NCBI GenBank assembly: GCA_002440945.1
Contig: DJWG01000107.1
Location: 289 to 7,170, forward strand
Source of the DNA: Rhodobacteraceae bacterium UBA6236
GTDB lineage: Bacteria > Pseudomonadota > Alphaproteobacteria > Rhodobacterales > Rhodobacteraceae
DNA length: 6,882 bases
Reading direction: 5' to 3'
Part shown: positions 5,784 to 6,882 of the stretch, piece after piece
How the letters are laid out: each line of letters begins with the position of its first letter
How positions within the stretch are numbered: the first letter of the stretch is position 1
Translations under genes and position numbers: made by a program
Notes under the pieces: generated by a model
Seen by the model: only the letters and a program-made list of their open reading frames with translations
What the model was told of the DNA's origin: nothing
The model's database searches: none

Positions 5784-6383
5784 ATGCTCAACAAACCTCA
5801 TACGGACGACTTCAGGTCGCATTTCGTGCGCGAACCGGCGGCGCTTCGGCATTTTCCGGCGCTGGTGTTGAACGCGGATTTCCGGCCCTTGTCCTATTAT
5901 CCCCTCTCGCTCTGGCCCTGGCAGGAGGCGATCAAGGCGGTGTTTCTGGATCGGGTCACGATCCTTGCGCAATACGACGAAGTGGTCAGAAGCCAGAGGG
6001 AAACGATACAAATCCCCTCCGTCGTCGTCCTGAAAGATTACGTCCAACCCCAGAAGCGCGTGGCATTCACGCGCTTCAATCTTTTTCTGAGGGACGAATT
6101 CTGCTGCCAGTATTGCGGATCGAAGGGTGAACTGACCTTCGACCATGTCCTGCCCCGGTCGCGGGGAGGGATCACCAGCTGGGAAAACGTCGTCGCCGCC
6201 TGTTCGCCCTGCAACCTGCGCAAGGGCAACAAGTTGCTGCGGGTCTCGGGCCTGAACCTTCGCCGCCCGCCGCGCCAACCCAGCGCCGAAGACATGCGCA
6301 ACGCCGGCCGGCGCTTCCCGCCGAACCACCTGCACGAAAGCTGGCTCGACTTCCTCTACTGGGATGCCGAACTGGAAGCCTGA
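5784..6383 (+). CDS. HNH endonuclease family protein
   Basis: A 199-residue protein with an HNH/McrA-like nuclease domain in its middle. The zinc-knuckle cysteines are CQYC (108-111) and CSPC (140-143); the catalytic/metal residues are Asp120-His121 in LTFDHVLPRSRGG, Asn135 in WENVV and Asn144 in PCNLRKGN. The first 100 residues (VLNADFRPLSYYPLSLWPWQEA and KAVFLDRVTIL) match the stand-alone HNH proteins common in alphaproteobacteria, which also carry the DYVQPQKRVAFTRFNLFLRD linker. All core residues are intact, so it is probably an active nuclease, with unknown target. GGAG lies nine bases before the ATG. It is a single gene with its own promoter (5671-5698), the last intact core-like gene before the disturbed region beginning at 6384. 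No partner genes of a restriction or defence system are adjacent. Confidence 0.93.
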   Translation: MLNKPHTDDFRSHFVREPAALRHFPALVLNADFRPLSYYPLSLWPWQEAIKAVFLDRVTILAQYDEVVRSQRETIQIPSVVVLKDYVQPQKRVAFTRFNLFLRDEFCCQYCGSKGELTFDHVLPRSRGGITSWENVVAACSPCNLRKGNKLLRVSGLNLRRPPRQPSAEDMRNAGRRFPPNHLHESWLDFLYWDAELEA

Positions 6384-6403
6384 AACGATGTCGCGGAAGG
6401 ACT

Positions 6404-6485
6404 TGTAAAACACACCATAAATCTCACCAAAACGGGGTTTATGGTGTAAACCACACCATAAATCTCACCAAAGCGGGGTTTGTAG
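6404..6485. repeat. Two tandem 41-bp repeats with internal inverted repeats
   Basis: Unit 1 is 6404-6444 and unit 2 is 6445-6485. They agree at 37 of 41 positions; three of the differences are A/G transitions and one is A/C. Each contains ACACCATAAA followed by TCTCACCAAA and CGGGGTTT. In unit 1 ACACCATAAA (6412-6421) is matched by TTTATGGTGT (6438-6447), a perfect 10-bp inverted repeat. TTTATGGTGT also pairs with the ACACCATAAA of unit 2 (6453-6462), five bases away. No gene or terminator T-tract is associated. They lie 20 bases after the HNH stop codon. They may be protein-binding iterons, a recombination site or a small mobile-element remnant. Confidence 0.8.
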
Positions 6486-6511
6486 TGCATGAAATGACGT
6501 ATCGGATTCGC

Positions 6512-6534
6512 AATTTACCGATTTTCGGCAAATT
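6512..6534. repeat. Imperfect inverted repeat
   Basis: AATTT-A-CCGA and TCGG-C-AAATT form a 10-position stem with one mismatch around TTT, in an AT-rich stretch. There is no gene around it and no clear T-tract. It may be an operator or a weak 3'-end stem of the HNH transcript. Confidence 0.4.
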
Positions 6535-6566
6535 CGCTTTCTACCCGCGTCTTCGGATCCTTTTCT

Positions 6567-6583
6567 CTTGATCACAAATCAAG
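6567..6583. repeat. Short palindrome CTTGAT-N5-ATCAAG
   Basis: A perfect 6-bp inverted repeat with a 5-base centre. It looks like an FNR box (TTGAT-N4-ATCAA) but has one extra central base, so FNR/FnrL binding is not supported by spacing. No promoter or gene is obviously served by it. Confidence 0.4.
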
Positions 6584-6601
6584 CAGGCCGCGGTCACTTA
6601 A

Positions 6602-6732
6602 CTTGGCGAGGGGCTCCGATGCTGTAGCCGGCCATCTGTTCCCCACGGCACCCGATCGACCTTCCGCGACTGGGTCGCCGAGAGGACGATCGCCAGATGA
6701 TGGAGGACTGCGGGGACTTTCTGTTGGCGTGA
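6602..6732 (+). pseudogene. Relic of a phage/island tyrosine integrase (C-terminal end)
   Basis: One frame reads HGTRSTFRDWVAERT (6644-6688), the box II region of P4-type site-specific integrases, where HxxR carries the catalytic His and Arg. It hits a stop at 6698. Another frame then reads RQMMEDCGDFLLA followed by TGA (6691-6732), which resembles the usual C-terminal tail of the same family (RRxLMEDWAxFL). The roughly 30 residues normally between these parts, including the catalytic Tyr, are gone, so there is an internal deletion with a frameshift. Nothing of the N-terminal or core-binding domains is visible, and a stop at 6599 precedes the fragment. It cannot be functional. It marks the former end of an integrated element. 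The identification rests on remembered motifs and not on an alignment. Confidence 0.6.
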
Positions 6733-6736
6733 CTCT

Positions 6737-6765
6737 TTGCATACACTGAAGATATCAGTGATGAT
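6737..6765 (+). promoter_or_regulatory. Candidate promoter with a palindrome in its spacer
   Basis: TTGCAT (6737-6742) and GATGAT (6760-6765) are 17 bases apart. The spacer contains CACTGA-N5-TCAGTG (6744-6760), a perfect 6-bp inverted repeat suited to a dimeric regulator. The predicted start near 6772 is about 35 bases before the ATG at 6807. The -10 is moderate (four of six). Confidence 0.4.
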
Positions 6766-6806
6766 CTAGGTGGATGAAAAGGCAAGGCCAACCAAGGAGT
6801 CAGGGT

Positions 6807-6859
6807 ATGCCGCGTTTAAGTGAAGTGATGCAAAATCGCTACCAGTTCTGGCATCACGA
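6807..6859 (+). pseudogene. Start of an unrecognised gene, interrupted by an insertion sequence
   Basis: ATG with AAGGAG seven bases upstream, the best ribosome binding site in this part of the window, opens a frame reading MPRLSEVMQNRYQFWHH before the insertion sequence end at 6860. An in-frame ATG at 6774 lacks a suitably spaced ribosome binding site. Codons such as TTA, AGT and AAT are unlike the GC-rich core genes, which suggests acquired DNA. I do not recognise the family from 17 residues. If the element belongs to the IS903 group, the gene should resume on its other side, outside the window. The frame runs on into the element, but those residues come from its terminal repeat. Confidence 0.5.
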
Positions 6860-6882
6860 GGCTCTGTTGCATAAATCGGGTG
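6860..6882. mobile_element. Terminal inverted repeat of an IS5-family (IS903-group-like) insertion sequence, cut by window end
   Basis: The last 23 bases begin GGCTCTGTTGCATAAATC, which differs from the IS903 end (GGCTTTGTTGAATAAATC) at two of 18 positions. IS6-family ends such as that of IS6100 also begin GGCTCTGTTGCA but then diverge, so the IS903 group fits better. Only the terminus is in the window; no transposase is seen. IS903 elements duplicate 9 bp at the target, which would make 6851-6859 (GCATCACGA) one copy. The comparison is from memory, not a database search. Confidence 0.6.

Noticed and set aside
5784..6383. HNH gene as part of a defence or restriction system
   Set aside because: It is a lone gene of a family widespread in alphaproteobacteria; no methyltransferase, helicase or other partner is adjacent.
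6404..6485. CRISPR array
   Set aside because: The two units are directly abutting 41-bp tandem copies with no unique spacers between them and no cas genes nearby.
6567..6583. FNR box
   Set aside because: The half-sites fit but the centre is five bases instead of four, and no promoter is placed to use it.
6594..6791. 65-residue minus-strand open frame
   Set aside because: Antisense to the integrase relic, low-complexity Ser/Arg composition, no ribosome binding site or family resemblance.

Overview
The window is GC-rich, with strong G/C preference at third codon positions. Its gene set (DUF2852, Bpt, a YbaK-type deacylase, a small HNH protein and a high-GC ilv operon start) fits an alphaproteobacterium of the Rhodobacterales, probably Paracoccus or a close relative. 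The taxon is inferred from gene content and style, not from a marker gene.

Layout: positions 1-840 (minus) carry the N-terminal 280 codons of the acetolactate synthase large subunit; the rest lies outside the window. Upstream is a compact attenuator: a sigma70-like promoter (1015-1043), a 15-codon leader peptide with Ile-Val-Ile-Leu-Val in a row (937-984), a 9-bp antiterminator pairing and an intrinsic terminator (885-910). Further along on the minus strand are bpt (1288-2175, N-end-rule aminoacyl transferase), a DUF2852 membrane protein (2373-2807) with its own terminator, and a YbaK/ProX-type tRNA editing protein (2979-3449). Two copies of a TGTGAA-N5-TTCACA palindrome lie between the last two genes.

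On the plus strand, an AlkA-type DNA glycosylase (3548-4177) and an alpha/beta-hydrolase esterase (4174-4839) form a start/stop-overlapping operon. A 41-residue predicted membrane miniprotein (4950-5075) follows and ends at a strong intrinsic terminator. A VOC/glyoxalase protein (5152-5589, minus) converges on that terminator. An HNH endonuclease-family gene (5784-6383, plus) diverges from the VOC gene and has a good promoter and a structured 5' leader.

From 6384 on the character changes: lower GC, no intact gene, two tandem 41-bp repeats, the decayed C-terminus of a phage/island-type tyrosine integrase, a promoter with a palindrome in its spacer, the start of an unrecognised gene, and the end of an IS5-family (IS903-group-like) insertion sequence that interrupts that gene after about 17 codons. 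This looks like the scarred edge of a genomic island.

Most of the window is ordinary core genome. I do not see a new multi-gene system. The most informative items beyond the plain gene list are the ilv attenuator, the 41-aa miniprotein, the paired palindromes and the island remnants.
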